DNA of 64,000 nucleotides from Hyphomonas sp. (GTDB taxonomy: Bacteria > Pseudomonadota > Alphaproteobacteria > Caulobacterales > Hyphomonadaceae), in the NCBI RefSeq assembly GCF_017792385.1, contig NZ_CP051230.1:3658001-3722000 (forward strand). Direction: 5' to 3'. The position numbers were made by a program, and so were the translations under genes. The first letter of the stretch is position 1; the number at the start of each line of letters is the position of its first letter. This document shows positions 51,731 through 59,881 of this stretch, piece by piece. The notes beneath the pieces were generated by a model, which worked only from the letters and a program-made list of their open reading frames with translations, was not told the origin of the DNA and searched no databases.

Positions 51731-51943
51731 TCAGTCTTCCCGGGAGGGGGCCGCCTTGCCGATGGCGCGGGCATGACGCCACTCCGCCAATCCGCCCAGC
51801 ATCAGCCAGGCTGCCAGCGCCAGTCCGCCGACAAGATAGAGTTCATGAAACCCAAGCCCGGGCTCAAGAATGGCCACGGCCAGCCGGACCGCAAACACGA
51901 GCCCCAACAGAATGCCGAGCGCCAGCATGATGTGATGTTTCAC
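51731..51943 (-). CDS. small two-helix membrane protein of the acetate cluster
   Basis: Seventy residues with two hydrophobic helices (MLALGILLGLVFAVRLAVAIL and LYLVGGLALAAWLMLGGLAEW) and a charged tail. The GTG start at 51943 is set by GGAGGA eight bases upstream. I do not recognise the family; it is upstream of the symporter genes on the same strand and has its own copy of the shared box. It may be an accessory to the transporter. Confidence 0.7.
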   Translation of the reverse strand: MKHHIMLALGILLGLVFAVRLAVAILEPGLGFHELYLVGGLALAAWLMLGGLAEWRHARAIGKAAPSRED

Positions 51944-51998
51944 GGGCAGATTCCTCCATGACCGAGCATACACCCACTGCGCCTGGCTGACAGGGTGG

Positions 51999-52015
51999 AC
52001 TTTGGTCGTAGGCGG
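51999..52015 (+). promoter_or_regulatory. predicted CrbR box, small membrane gene
   Basis: ACTTTGGTCGTAGGCGG lies 55 bases before the GTG of the small membrane protein. Its GTCGTAG half matches the perfect palindrome at 45,210-45,227. Confidence 0.6.
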
Positions 52016-52156
52016 GCCTGCCGCCATACCCTTGCCATGGCTGGCGGGATGGGGTATCCGCGCGCCTTCAGAAACGGCGGCGCAAGGCCGTACGTGTCAG
52101 CTTCTTACCTCTCCAGGCAAACATGAGAGGCGGAGTCGAGGGCGAAAGGAAACAAG

Positions 52157-52804
52157 ATGTCCAAATCCCAGATTACGTTCAATGTCGAATTGCGCGAGCG
52201 CACCGGCACCGGTGGTTCACGCGCAGCGCGCCGCGACGGCTTCGTGCCCGGCGTCCTGTATGGCGGTGGTGAAGATCCGGTCGCGATCTCGCTGAAGCGC
52301 AATGAAGTGCAGAAGGCCATTGAAACCGGCCACTTCCTGTCCTCGACCGCGACGCTCGTCCACAAGGGTGAAAAGCAGCTCGTCATCCCGCAGGCAATCC
52401 AGATGCACCCGGTCACCGATCAGCCGATGCATGTCGACCTGTTCCGCGTCAGCCGCGACCAGAAGATCAAGGTGGAAGTCCAGGTTCACTTCAAGGGCGA
52501 GGAAGTGTCTCCGGGCCTGAAGAAGGGCGGCACGCTCAACGTGGTGCGCCACACGGTGGAACTGCTCGTGCCGGCCGGCAACATTCCGGAATCGCTCGAT
52601 GCCGACGTCTCCACGCTGGAAATCGGCGACAATGTGAAAATCTCCGACATCTCCCTGCCGGGCGATGCCGAGCCGACCATCACCGATCGTGACTTCACCA
52701 TCGCAACCATTGCCGGCCGTACCGCCGCTGCCGAACCGGCCGCCGACGCCGACGAGGAAGAAGGTGACGAAGGCGAAGCCGCCGAAGCCGAGTCGGAAGA
52801 CTGA
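52157..52804 (+). CDS. rplY: 50S ribosomal protein L25 (Ctc long form)
   Basis: 5S rRNA-binding protein of the L25/TL5/Ctc long form (215 aa). The N-terminal L25 domain has LRERTGTGGSRAARRDGFVPGVLYGGG. The TL5-type C-terminal beta domain has VDLFRVSRDQKIKVEVQVHF and DISLPGDAEPTITDRDFTIATI. A very acidic tail (ADEEEGDEGEAAEAESED) is usual in alphaproteobacteria. GGAAACAAG precedes the ATG. It is followed by pth, a common pair. Confidence 0.95.
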   Translation: MSKSQITFNVELRERTGTGGSRAARRDGFVPGVLYGGGEDPVAISLKRNEVQKAIETGHFLSSTATLVHKGEKQLVIPQAIQMHPVTDQPMHVDLFRVSRDQKIKVEVQVHFKGEEVSPGLKKGGTLNVVRHTVELLVPAGNIPESLDADVSTLEIGDNVKISDISLPGDAEPTITDRDFTIATIAGRTAAAEPAADADEEEGDEGEAAEAESED

Positions 52805-52822
52805 TCGGAACTTTCTGGTCTC

Positions 52823-52852
52823 GTGTGTCCAGCCTTTTGGGGCTGGGCACAC
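52823..52852 (+). other. stable hairpin between rplY and pth
   Basis: GTGTGTCCAGCC (52823-52834) pairs with GGCTGGGCACAC (52841-52852), one G-U, with a six-base loop. No T run follows. It could set transcript levels or stabilise the rplY mRNA 3' end. Confidence 0.5.
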
Positions 52853-52890
52853 AGCCAAACCCTGCCATGCCGGAAGAGGGAGGCCACATC

Positions 52891-53493
52891 GTGCTCATTC
52901 TTTCCGGTCAGGGAAATCCAGGCGAGAAATACGCAAAGAACCGGCACAATGCCGGTTTTCTTGTTCTGGACGAGATCCATGCCGCGCACGGATTCCAGCC
53001 CTGGCGCTCAAAATTCGAAAGTGAGATCGCGGAGGGCTTTGTCGGCCCGAACCGGATCAAGACACTGCTGGTCAAGCCGCAGACCTTCTACAATGAAACC
53101 GGCCGCGCCCTCTCCAAGGTCGCCCAGTTCTACAAACTGGCCCCGGAAGACGTCGTCGTCCTGCACGACGAGATTGACCTTGCGCCCGGACGCCTGCGGG
53201 TCAAGCAGGGCGGCGGGCATTCCGGGAACAATGGCATCCGGTCGATGATCGCCCATCTGGGCGAGAACATCCGCCGCGTGCGCATCGGGGTCGGCCATCC
53301 TGGCGACAAATCGCGCGTGATGCCCTATGTCCTGTCGGACTTTTCAAAGGCAGACCATGACTGGTTCGATCCTCTGAGCCGGGCCATTTCGGACGCCCTG
53401 CCATTTCTGGCCGAAGGCAATGACGAGCGTTTCCAGACAGAAGTGATGCGTCTCGCGCCGGCGCCGAAGCACGATCCGAAACAGGCGCGCTAG
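52891..53493 (+). CDS. pth: peptidyl-tRNA hydrolase
   Basis: Cleaves peptides from drop-off peptidyl-tRNA (200 aa). Catalytic His and Asn are in NRHNAGFLVLDE, Asp in VVLHDEIDLAPG, with KPQTFYNETG and GGHSGNNGIRSM as further signatures. The usual N-terminal GLGNPG reads SGQGNPG here. GTG 52891 was preferred over ATG 52867 because GGGAGG lies seven bases before it and it matches the family length. Its TAG stop shares a CTAG with the stop of the convergent oxidoreductase gene. Confidence 0.93.
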   Translation: MLILSGQGNPGEKYAKNRHNAGFLVLDEIHAAHGFQPWRSKFESEIAEGFVGPNRIKTLLVKPQTFYNETGRALSKVAQFYKLAPEDVVVLHDEIDLAPGRLRVKQGGGHSGNNGIRSMIAHLGENIRRVRIGVGHPGDKSRVMPYVLSDFSKADHDWFDPLSRAISDALPFLAEGNDERFQTEVMRLAPAPKHDPKQAR

Positions 53494-54413
53494 GCGTCCA
53501 GCTTGGCAAGCACGGCCTTCTCGGCCGCCTCGGCCATCGCAACCGCCCCGACCGTGCCATGGGCGGGCACAGGGCTGCGGGCAAGCCCCAGACAGGCCGC
53601 GTAGAACCCTTCGTCTGCTGCCCCCAACGGATCCGGCAGGTCGGCGGCAATGTCGACGCGCACCTCATACGGCGTCGTATTCTCCAGCTGGCGCGTCAGG
53701 AAGTCGATGGAGATCTCGCCGGACGGATACACGACATGCATGGTGCGCTGCCGGGCCTCGGCCGCGCGGCTGGCCATCAGCCTGGCAACGCCGCCGCTGG
53801 CATAGGTGAACTGGGCGCTGGCCTCATCGATATGATCCGAATGCACGCGCTTGCCGCTGGCCATGACACCTGTGAACTCATTGCCCATCATCATGGCCGC
53901 CAGGTCGAGATCGTGGATCATCAAATCCCAGATCACTGACACGTCCCCGGCCCGATTGTCCGGCGCGGGTGGCCCGGCCCGAACGGATTCGATCAGCAAG
54001 GGTGTCTCTTCAATCGCAAGCACACCCATGGCGCGCGCAACAAACCGCTCCTGATGGCCAACCTGCAGGATGCGCCCGCGCGCGGCAGCTTCATCGGCCA
54101 GGTCGCGCGCAGCCTTTCCGGTCAGGGCCAGCGGCTTCTCGACAAGAACATGGCAATGTGCCTCGATGGCCTGCCGGGCCAGTGTCTCGTGCCAGACTGC
54201 CGGAACCGCAATGACGACGGCATCACAATCCCGCAGGAATGCCTCGTAATCATCATAGCCCTTCGCACCGAACTGGGAGGCAATCCGAGAGGCGCGTTCG
54301 AGGTCGATGTCATAGATTCCGACGAGCTCTGTGCGCACGGAGGCGGCCGCCTTCTGGGCGTGGTAGTTTCCAAAAACCCCGGCGCCTGCCACGCCGACTT
54401 TCAGTGTAGTCAT
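53490..54413 (-). CDS. Gfo/Idh/MocA family oxidoreductase
   Basis: NAD(P)-dependent dehydrogenase (307 aa). The N-terminal Rossmann fold has KVGVAGAGVFGNYHAQKA and YDIDLERA; the EKP motif is in HVLVEKPLALT. A conserved domain with GDVSVIWDLMIHDLDLAAMM (active-site His) follows. Substrates in this family are sugars, inositols or sugar nucleotides; the one here is not evident. ATG 54413 (MTTLKVGVAG) is the family start. It stands alone, convergent with pth. Confidence 0.9.
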   Translation of the reverse strand: MTTLKVGVAGAGVFGNYHAQKAAASVRTELVGIYDIDLERASRIASQFGAKGYDDYEAFLRDCDAVVIAVPAVWHETLARQAIEAHCHVLVEKPLALTGKAARDLADEAAARGRILQVGHQERFVARAMGVLAIEETPLLIESVRAGPPAPDNRAGDVSVIWDLMIHDLDLAAMMMGNEFTGVMASGKRVHSDHIDEASAQFTYASGGVARLMASRAAEARQRTMHVVYPSGEISIDFLTRQLENTTPYEVRVDIAADLPDPLGAADEGFYAACLGLARSPVPAHGTVGAVAMAEAAEKAVLAKLDA

Positions 54414-54581
54414 AACAGATTGGCCCTCTTGCCACTCTAAAGACACCGCATCGCCGTCTGCTGCAAGTCTTGCGGTCAGACCGGACTGACAAAGAGTTTT
54501 GCAGATTCTTGCCGCGGCCCCCTTCACACCCGAGGTCCGCAGGTCCACTTAACCCTCAACAAATCAGAGGAAGGAACCGCC

Positions 54582-55604
54582 ATGACTGCACTTGTTTCAA
54601 CCGAATGGGCCCTGGCCGCTCGCCCGGTGGGCATGCCGAAACTATCCGATTTCCAGAAGAAGACCGTCGACATTGCCCCGCCCGGGGCCGGGGAAATCCA
54701 GGTGAAGAATGAGTGGATGTCAGTGGACCCCTACATGCGAGGCCGCATGTATGACCGTGAAAGCTATGTCCCGCCCTTCCAGATCGGCGAGACCATGCAG
54801 GGCGGCGCGGTAGGCCGCGTCACCGTTTCCAATCATCCGGACTACAAGGAAGGCGATCTCGTCTCGTCCATGGCCGGCTGGCGCACCGCCTGGGTCGGGA
54901 AACCGGAAATGGCCATGGCGCAGAAGCTTCCGGATGTCGGCCTTCCGGAAAGCGCCTTTCTGGGCGTGGCCGGCATGCCAGGCCTGACCGCCTATGCCGG
55001 AATCCTGCGCGTTGCCGAACTGAAGGAAGGCGACACGGTCTTCGTTTCCGGCGCCGCTGGCGCGGTCGGTTCCACCGTCGTCCAGATCGCCAAGATCAAC
55101 AATTGCACGGTCATCGGCTCGGCGGGTGGCGCGGAGAAGTGCGACTTCGTGAAATCCCTCGGCGCAGACCATGTGATCGACTACAAGGCCGCCGGCGGGT
55201 TTGAAGGCCTGGTCAAGGCGCTGAAGTCGGCGGCACCCAAAGGCATTGATGTCTATTTCGACAATGTGGGCGGAGATCATCTGGCCGCAGCAATCGAATG
55301 CGCCCGCCCGATGGCGCGCTTTGCGGAATGCGGGATGATTGCCCAGTACAATGAAACCGGCACGCCGGTCGGTCCGCACAATATCATTCAGGTCGTCGGC
55401 AAGCAGCTCAAGATCCAGGGCTTCATCGTGTCCAGCCATGCTGACATGCAGCCAGCCTTCTTCCAGGACATGGCGAAATGGATTTCGTCCGGCCAGATGA
55501 AATATGAGGAAACCGTCAAGGACGGGATCGACAAGGCACCGGAAGCCTTTCTCGGACTGTTCGAAGGCGCCAATACCGGCAAGATGCTGGTCAAGCTGGG
55601 CTAG
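54582..55604 (+). CDS. NADP-dependent oxidoreductase, CurA type (second copy)
   Basis: Medium-chain reductase without zinc sites (340 aa), paralogous to the gene at 27,808-28,833. Landmarks are WMSVDPYMRGRMYD, VAGMPGLTAYAGIL, the NADP loop VFVSGAAGAVGSTVVQIAK and YFDNVGGDHLAAAIE. Likely substrates are alpha,beta-unsaturated carbonyls. GAGGAAGGA precedes the ATG. The next gene starts three bases after its stop. Confidence 0.9.
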   Translation: MTALVSTEWALAARPVGMPKLSDFQKKTVDIAPPGAGEIQVKNEWMSVDPYMRGRMYDRESYVPPFQIGETMQGGAVGRVTVSNHPDYKEGDLVSSMAGWRTAWVGKPEMAMAQKLPDVGLPESAFLGVAGMPGLTAYAGILRVAELKEGDTVFVSGAAGAVGSTVVQIAKINNCTVIGSAGGAEKCDFVKSLGADHVIDYKAAGGFEGLVKALKSAAPKGIDVYFDNVGGDHLAAAIECARPMARFAECGMIAQYNETGTPVGPHNIIQVVGKQLKIQGFIVSSHADMQPAFFQDMAKWISSGQMKYEETVKDGIDKAPEAFLGLFEGANTGKMLVKLG

Positions 55605-55606
55605 TC

Positions 55607-56518
55607 ATGTCGCGCCTGTTTGATGCCTATGTGATGGTGGACTGGAGTGCCGCGTCCAAGCCTGTGACGGGGAAGAACTCCATCTGGATCGGAATCCTGG
55701 CCAAGGATGCCCGGCTGAAGCTGCAATACCAGTCCGTCAACATCGAGACGCGGCTGAAGGCACGCACCTTCCTGGAAGGCATCATCGCGAAACTGACAGG
55801 GCGCGGCGACCGCGTCCTGATCGGTTTCGATTTTTCTCTCGGCTATCCGGCCGGGACAGCAGATGCGCTGGGCCTCAAACGCGACGGCATGGCGCCGTGG
55901 CAGGCCATGCACGCGCATCTGGCCTCGAAAATGAAGGACAGGGCGGACAACTCCAATCCGCGTTACGCCATCGCTGCAGGAATGAATTACGCGATCTCGA
56001 AGGGGCCGTTTCCGTTCTGGGGCGCCCCGGCCCGGGATGTCGTGTCGACGCTGTCCGACAAGAAGCCGGATTTCGAAGGCCGGGATCTCGCCGAATACCG
56101 TCTCGCGGAAATGCATCTACGTGAATCCGGCCGGGCCCAGCCGAAATCCGTCTGGCAACTGGCCTATACCGGCAGTGTCGGCAGCCAGTCGCTGACCGGC
56201 ATTCCGCACGTGCACGCCCTGCGCCAGGCTCTGCCGGCCTCGCGCGTCTGGCCATTCGAGTTCGAGGCAGGCGACATGACCGAGGAGAGCCTGGAAGGCG
56301 TGCAGGTCGTTTTCGCCGAAATCTACCCGTCTCTGGTCAAGGCAAAACCGGAAAAAGGCGAGATTCCGGACGCCGCGCAGGTCCGTGAAATCGCCCGTTA
56401 CTATTCGGACCTTGACGAAAAAGGCCTGCTCAAGGGGGGAATTTCCACAAATAACTCCCTTGACGAGGGAAAAATATCGCAAATTCAGTCAGAAGAGGGC
56501 TGGATTCTGGGCGCATAG
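55607..56518 (+). CDS. conserved protein, possible RNase H-like fold
   Basis: A 303-residue soluble protein starting YVMVDWSAASKPVTGKNSIWIG, with a second acidic segment DRVLIGFDFSLGYPAG. The spacing of the Asp residues resembles DUF429-type RNase H-like proteins, but I cannot name a function. Related proteins in Rhodobacterales carry doubtful names linked to molybdopterin or cobalamin synthesis. Further conserved-looking parts are FWGAPARDV, SVWQLAYTGSVGSQ and VVFAEIYPSL. It is joined to the CurA-type gene by a three-base gap. Confidence 0.7.
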   Translation: MSRLFDAYVMVDWSAASKPVTGKNSIWIGILAKDARLKLQYQSVNIETRLKARTFLEGIIAKLTGRGDRVLIGFDFSLGYPAGTADALGLKRDGMAPWQAMHAHLASKMKDRADNSNPRYAIAAGMNYAISKGPFPFWGAPARDVVSTLSDKKPDFEGRDLAEYRLAEMHLRESGRAQPKSVWQLAYTGSVGSQSLTGIPHVHALRQALPASRVWPFEFEAGDMTEESLEGVQVVFAEIYPSLVKAKPEKGEIPDAAQVREIARYYSDLDEKGLLKGGISTNNSLDEGKISQIQSEEGWILGA

Positions 56519-56577
56519 CCCGTCTTTATTGGGGTTTCGACATATTCACGCCATACGAATCGTGGGTAAGTCGCTGC

Positions 56578-56597
56578 AACGGCGGGGGATCGCCGTT
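56578..56597 (+). other. hairpin in the leader of the HU gene
   Basis: AACGGCG (56578-56584) and CGCCGTT (56591-56597) pair around a six-base loop, followed by TAACTTT. It may end the upstream transcript or be part of the HU leader, ending 21 bases before the ATG. Confidence 0.45.
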
Positions 56598-56618
56598 TAA
56601 CTTTAGAGGAGAACCCCT

Positions 56619-56885
56619 ATGAATAAGGGCGAACTTACGAAGGCTGTCGCAGCCGAATCCGGACTGTCGCAAAGCGATGCCGGCAAGGCCGTTGACGCTG
56701 TTTTCGACGCAATTGCAGGCGCCGTGAAAGACCGCCAGCAAGTGGCGATCGCCGGCTTCGGCACATTCTCGGCCAAGACCCGGAATGCGCGTACGGGCCG
56801 CAACCCGGCCACGGGCGAAGAAATCAAGATCCCGGAAAAGACATCGGCTGCTTTCAAGCCGGCTTCGGCTCTGAAAGACCTCTAG
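56619..56885 (+). CDS. hup: HU family DNA-binding protein
   Basis: Nucleoid protein (88 aa) that bends and compacts DNA as a dimer. The fold signature is complete: MNKGELTKAVAAESGLSQSD, then VAIAGFGTFSAKTRNARTGRNPATGEEI with the arm proline, and KIPEKTSAAFKPASALKDL. AGAGGAGAA precedes the ATG. It is a single-gene unit with a strong terminator whose stem lies in the end of the convergent MATE gene. Confidence 0.95.
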   Translation: MNKGELTKAVAAESGLSQSDAGKAVDAVFDAIAGAVKDRQQVAIAGFGTFSAKTRNARTGRNPATGEEIKIPEKTSAAFKPASALKDL

Positions 56886-56891
56886 GATTCC

Positions 56892-56910
56892 GTCAGGACC
56901 GTTGGTCCTG
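56892..56910. repeat. perfect inverted repeat after the HU gene
   Basis: TCAGGACC (56892-56899) and GGTCCTGA (56903-56910) with a three-base loop; outer ATTCC / GGAAT can extend it. No T run is present on either strand. Confidence 0.5.
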
Positions 56911-56920
56911 ATCCCGGAAT

Positions 56921-58339
56921 TCAGACGGCGCGTCGGCTCGGCTGACGCGCCGTTTTCCATTCCAGCAGAACCGTCTGCAACACACCGGCGGTAAACACGC
57001 CGATAAACACGCCTTCCATCATGCCCCGCGCGCCCCGGCTTTCCACAATGCCGAGCCAGTAGCAGGCCGGCAGCATCACCAGGAAGAAGGATCCGATATG
57101 GATCAGGCTCGGCGACCAGACAATCTCCTGCGCCCTCAGGGCGAAGGATGCCGTGGCCTGTAGTCCGTCAAACACCGTGACCACAGATGCCATGACCAGG
57201 AGAGCCGCGATGCCGGATGCGAGGTGCACCCCATTGATCACGGCGTCTTCCTTGACGAGGAACCCGGCCAGCGTGTCGTTGAACACGATCAGGACAATGC
57301 CGAGGCCCACGCCCATCAAGATGGTCGCCGCCACGCCCAGACGGCCCGCGTCGCGCATTTCCTCGAGATTTCGGCGTCCGAACGCTTCCGCCACGCGCAC
57401 GCTCGTCGCCGTGGCGATGCCCAGATAGAACATGAAGCAAAGCCCCATGATCTGGATGGCATAGCCATAGACCGAATTGGCCGCGAGGCTGATCCAGGTG
57501 GCGATCACAAAGGTCAGGTTGAACCCGCCCCACTCGGCCACATTGCTGATCGCGGTTCCCGTCCCGACGGACAATTGCCGCCCGGCCTCATCGGCAGGGC
57601 CAGCCGGTGCATTCTTCAGGGCCGGTGTCAGCAACAGGACCGCGCCGAGCAAGAGCAATGTGATAAACCAGCGCGAACCGGTCGTCGCCCAGGCGACGCC
57701 CTCAGCGCCCATGCGCTCGAAACCCCAATAGCCGCCGACCAAGGCAAGGTCGATGCCGGCATTCACGAACACGCCCAGATACATCACACAGGACACAAGC
57801 AACGGCCGCCGCAGGGCCTCCAGATAGTATCCGCAAACTGTGGAAATCATGAATCCGACCAGACCAAAGGACAGGACCTGGGTCACATCGGCCACCGAAG
57901 CCGCAACGGCTTCCGGCGACACCTGATCGACCACATCAGCCGGGGGGGCGATCTCGACAAAAAGCCAGCTGAACAAGGCATCGGCCGAGAAATAGACCAC
58001 GGCCATCAGCAAGAAACCCAGCCAGATGCTGGTGCGCAGGCCGCGCCGGAAGATGCGGCCGCTCTCGTGCTCCCGGCCGACACCGAGCAATTCCGAGGTC
58101 AGCACCTGAACACCCAGCAAGACACCAAGGCCGAGGCCAAGCGACACGCCCATGGGCAGCCAGGAATTCAGGATATAGGGCAGCTCGCCCGGCGCGTGCT
58201 GGCCGAGCACAATGGCGTCCGTGACAGCCATCAGCATCTGCGACATGCGCGAAAACGCAATCGGCACAGATAGCCGCAACAGGTCTGCGATGTCGGCTGG
58301 CCGCGCCCAGGCGGTCCAGCCCAGGCGATGCGTGCGCAT
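56921..58339 (-). CDS. MATE family efflux transporter
   Basis: Sodium- or proton-driven multidrug/toxin exporter (472 aa) with 12 helices in two related halves. Typical parts are RLSVPIAFSRMSQMLMAVTDAIVLGQHA in the first half and the matching second-half stretch SNVAEWGGFNLTFVIATWISL, plus ATATSVRVAEAFGRRN. Substrates cannot be told from sequence. It starts 13 bases after the aroG stop, so it is probably cotranscribed with aroG. Confidence 0.9.
   Translation of the reverse strand: MRTHRLGWTAWARPADIADLLRLSVPIAFSRMSQMLMAVTDAIVLGQHAPGELPYILNSWLPMGVSLGLGLGVLLGVQVLTSELLGVGREHESGRIFRRGLRTSIWLGFLLMAVVYFSADALFSWLFVEIAPPADVVDQVSPEAVAASVADVTQVLSFGLVGFMISTVCGYYLEALRRPLLVSCVMYLGVFVNAGIDLALVGGYWGFERMGAEGVAWATTGSRWFITLLLLGAVLLLTPALKNAPAGPADEAGRQLSVGTGTAISNVAEWGGFNLTFVIATWISLAANSVYGYAIQIMGLCFMFYLGIATATSVRVAEAFGRRNLEEMRDAGRLGVAATILMGVGLGIVLIVFNDTLAGFLVKEDAVINGVHLASGIAALLVMASVVTVFDGLQATASFALRAQEIVWSPSLIHIGSFFLVMLPACYWLGIVESRGARGMMEGVFIGVFTAGVLQTVLLEWKTARQPSRRAV
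56924..56955 (+). terminator. rho-independent terminator of the HU gene
   Basis: ACGGCGCGTC (56924-56933) and GACGCGCCGT (56943-56952) form a perfect ten-pair stem with a nine-base loop, followed by TTT after the stem's final T. It overlaps the last codons of the convergent MATE gene. Confidence 0.8.
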
Positions 58340-58352
58340 GGAACTGTCTTTC

Positions 58353-59729
58353 TTAGCCCGCTTTCAGGGCGGCAGCGCCGGAGGCTCCGACGGACTGGAG
58401 CTTCTCGGCGATCAGGAAGGCCAGTTCAAGGGCCTGTTCGCCATTGAGGCGAGGATCGCAATGGGTGTGGTATCGCGATGACAGGTCCTCTTCGGAAATG
58501 GCCTGCGCGCCGCCGATGCACTCGGTGACATTCTGCCCGGTCATTTCGAAATGCACGCCGCCCGGATAGCAGCCCTCGGCCGACAACACATCCACGAACT
58601 GGCGCACTTCCGACAGGATCCGGTCCACCGGACGAGTCTTGAAGCCACTCTCGGTCTTCAGCGTGTTGCCGTGCATCGGGTCGCATGACCAGACAACGGT
58701 ACGTCCACTCTTCTTCACGGCCCGCGCCAGAGGTGGCAGGCCCTTCGCGACGCCATCGGAGCCAAAGCGCGAGATCAGCGTGATCCGGCCTGGTTCGTCA
58801 TTCGGGTTCAGCGTGTCGATCAGGCGCAGCAATTCCTCGGCCTCCAGGCCAGGGCCGCATTTCACGCCAATCGGATTGCGGACACCCTTGCAGAAATTGA
58901 CATGCGCATGGTCGAGCTGACGGGTGCGGTGGCCAATCCACAACATGTGGGCGGAGGTGTCGTACCATTCGCCAGACGTGGAATCGATGCGGGTCAGGGC
59001 TTCCTCATATCCCAGCAGAAGCGCTTCATGGCTGGTATAGAACTCCACCTGGGACATTTGCGGCACGCTGTCCGGCGTGACCCCGCAAGCCTTCATGAAG
59101 TCCAGGGATTTCGAAATCTGGTCAGCAAGTTGCTCATACCGCTCGCCTTGTGGACTGCGATCGACAAAACCCAGCATCCAGCGATGCACATTGGACAGGT
59201 TGGCGTAGCCGCCCTGACTGAAGGCCCGCAGAAGGTTCAGCGTCGCCGCGGATTGCGAATAGGCCTGCGTCAGGCGCTCGGGATCCGGCAAGCGGCTCTC
59301 CGGCGTGAAATCCATGCCATTGATGTTGTCGCCGCGATAGGATGGCAGCGTCACGCCATCGATGGTTTCGACCGGCGAGGACCGCGGTTTGCCGAACTGT
59401 CCAGCGATCCGGCCGACTTTCACCACCGGTTTTGCAGCGGCGAATGTCAGGACGACCGCCATCTGCAGGATCACGCGGAACGTGTCCCGGATATTGTCCG
59501 GGTGGAACTCCTTGAAGCTTTCGGCACAGTCGCCGCCCTGCAGCAGGAAGGCCTCCCCGGCTGCCACTTCACCCAGGCGCTGCTTCAGGCGGCGGGCTTC
59601 CCCAGCAAACACCAGCGGCGGAAAGCTCTTCAGCTTTTCCTCCACTGCAGCGAGCGCAGCAGAATCCGGATAGTCTTCCGGAATATGCATTGCCGGCAGT
59701 TGGCGCCAGTCTGAGGGGGTCCAGGTCAT
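58353..59729 (-). CDS. aroG: class II DAHP synthase
   Basis: 3-deoxy-7-phosphoheptulonate synthase of the plant/class II type (458 aa), the first step of the shikimate pathway, joining phosphoenolpyruvate and erythrose 4-phosphate. Landmarks are LLQGGDCAESF (metal Cys), GRIAGQFGKPRS, the SHEALLLGYEEALTR loop, LWIGHRTRQLDHAHVNF, KCGPG and WSCDPMHGNT, and GGVHFEMTGQNVTEC. ATG 59729 (MTWTPSDWR) is the family start. It heads an aroG-MATE unit and is divergent from the TIR-ParA gene with 152 bases between. Confidence 0.95.
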   Translation of the reverse strand: MTWTPSDWRQLPAMHIPEDYPDSAALAAVEEKLKSFPPLVFAGEARRLKQRLGEVAAGEAFLLQGGDCAESFKEFHPDNIRDTFRVILQMAVVLTFAAAKPVVKVGRIAGQFGKPRSSPVETIDGVTLPSYRGDNINGMDFTPESRLPDPERLTQAYSQSAATLNLLRAFSQGGYANLSNVHRWMLGFVDRSPQGERYEQLADQISKSLDFMKACGVTPDSVPQMSQVEFYTSHEALLLGYEEALTRIDSTSGEWYDTSAHMLWIGHRTRQLDHAHVNFCKGVRNPIGVKCGPGLEAEELLRLIDTLNPNDEPGRITLISRFGSDGVAKGLPPLARAVKKSGRTVVWSCDPMHGNTLKTESGFKTRPVDRILSEVRQFVDVLSAEGCYPGGVHFEMTGQNVTECIGGAQAISEEDLSSRYHTHCDPRLNGEQALELAFLIAEKLQSVGASGAAALKAG

Positions 59730-59881
59730 TTCGGTCACTCCAATTATGAGCCGCATTAATCACATGGCAGGCAGACGCTCAAGTTTCACCATAATTTCAC
59801 AGCAGATTGCTGGCGGAATCATGATTTGGCCCTTTAGTAATCCTTCAGGCTTGTCGTCACCACAGGATCGCCCGACCCATC

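Noticed and set aside
57224..58273. 349-codon open frame on the plus strand
   Set aside because: It is antisense to the MATE gene and low-complexity polar in composition.
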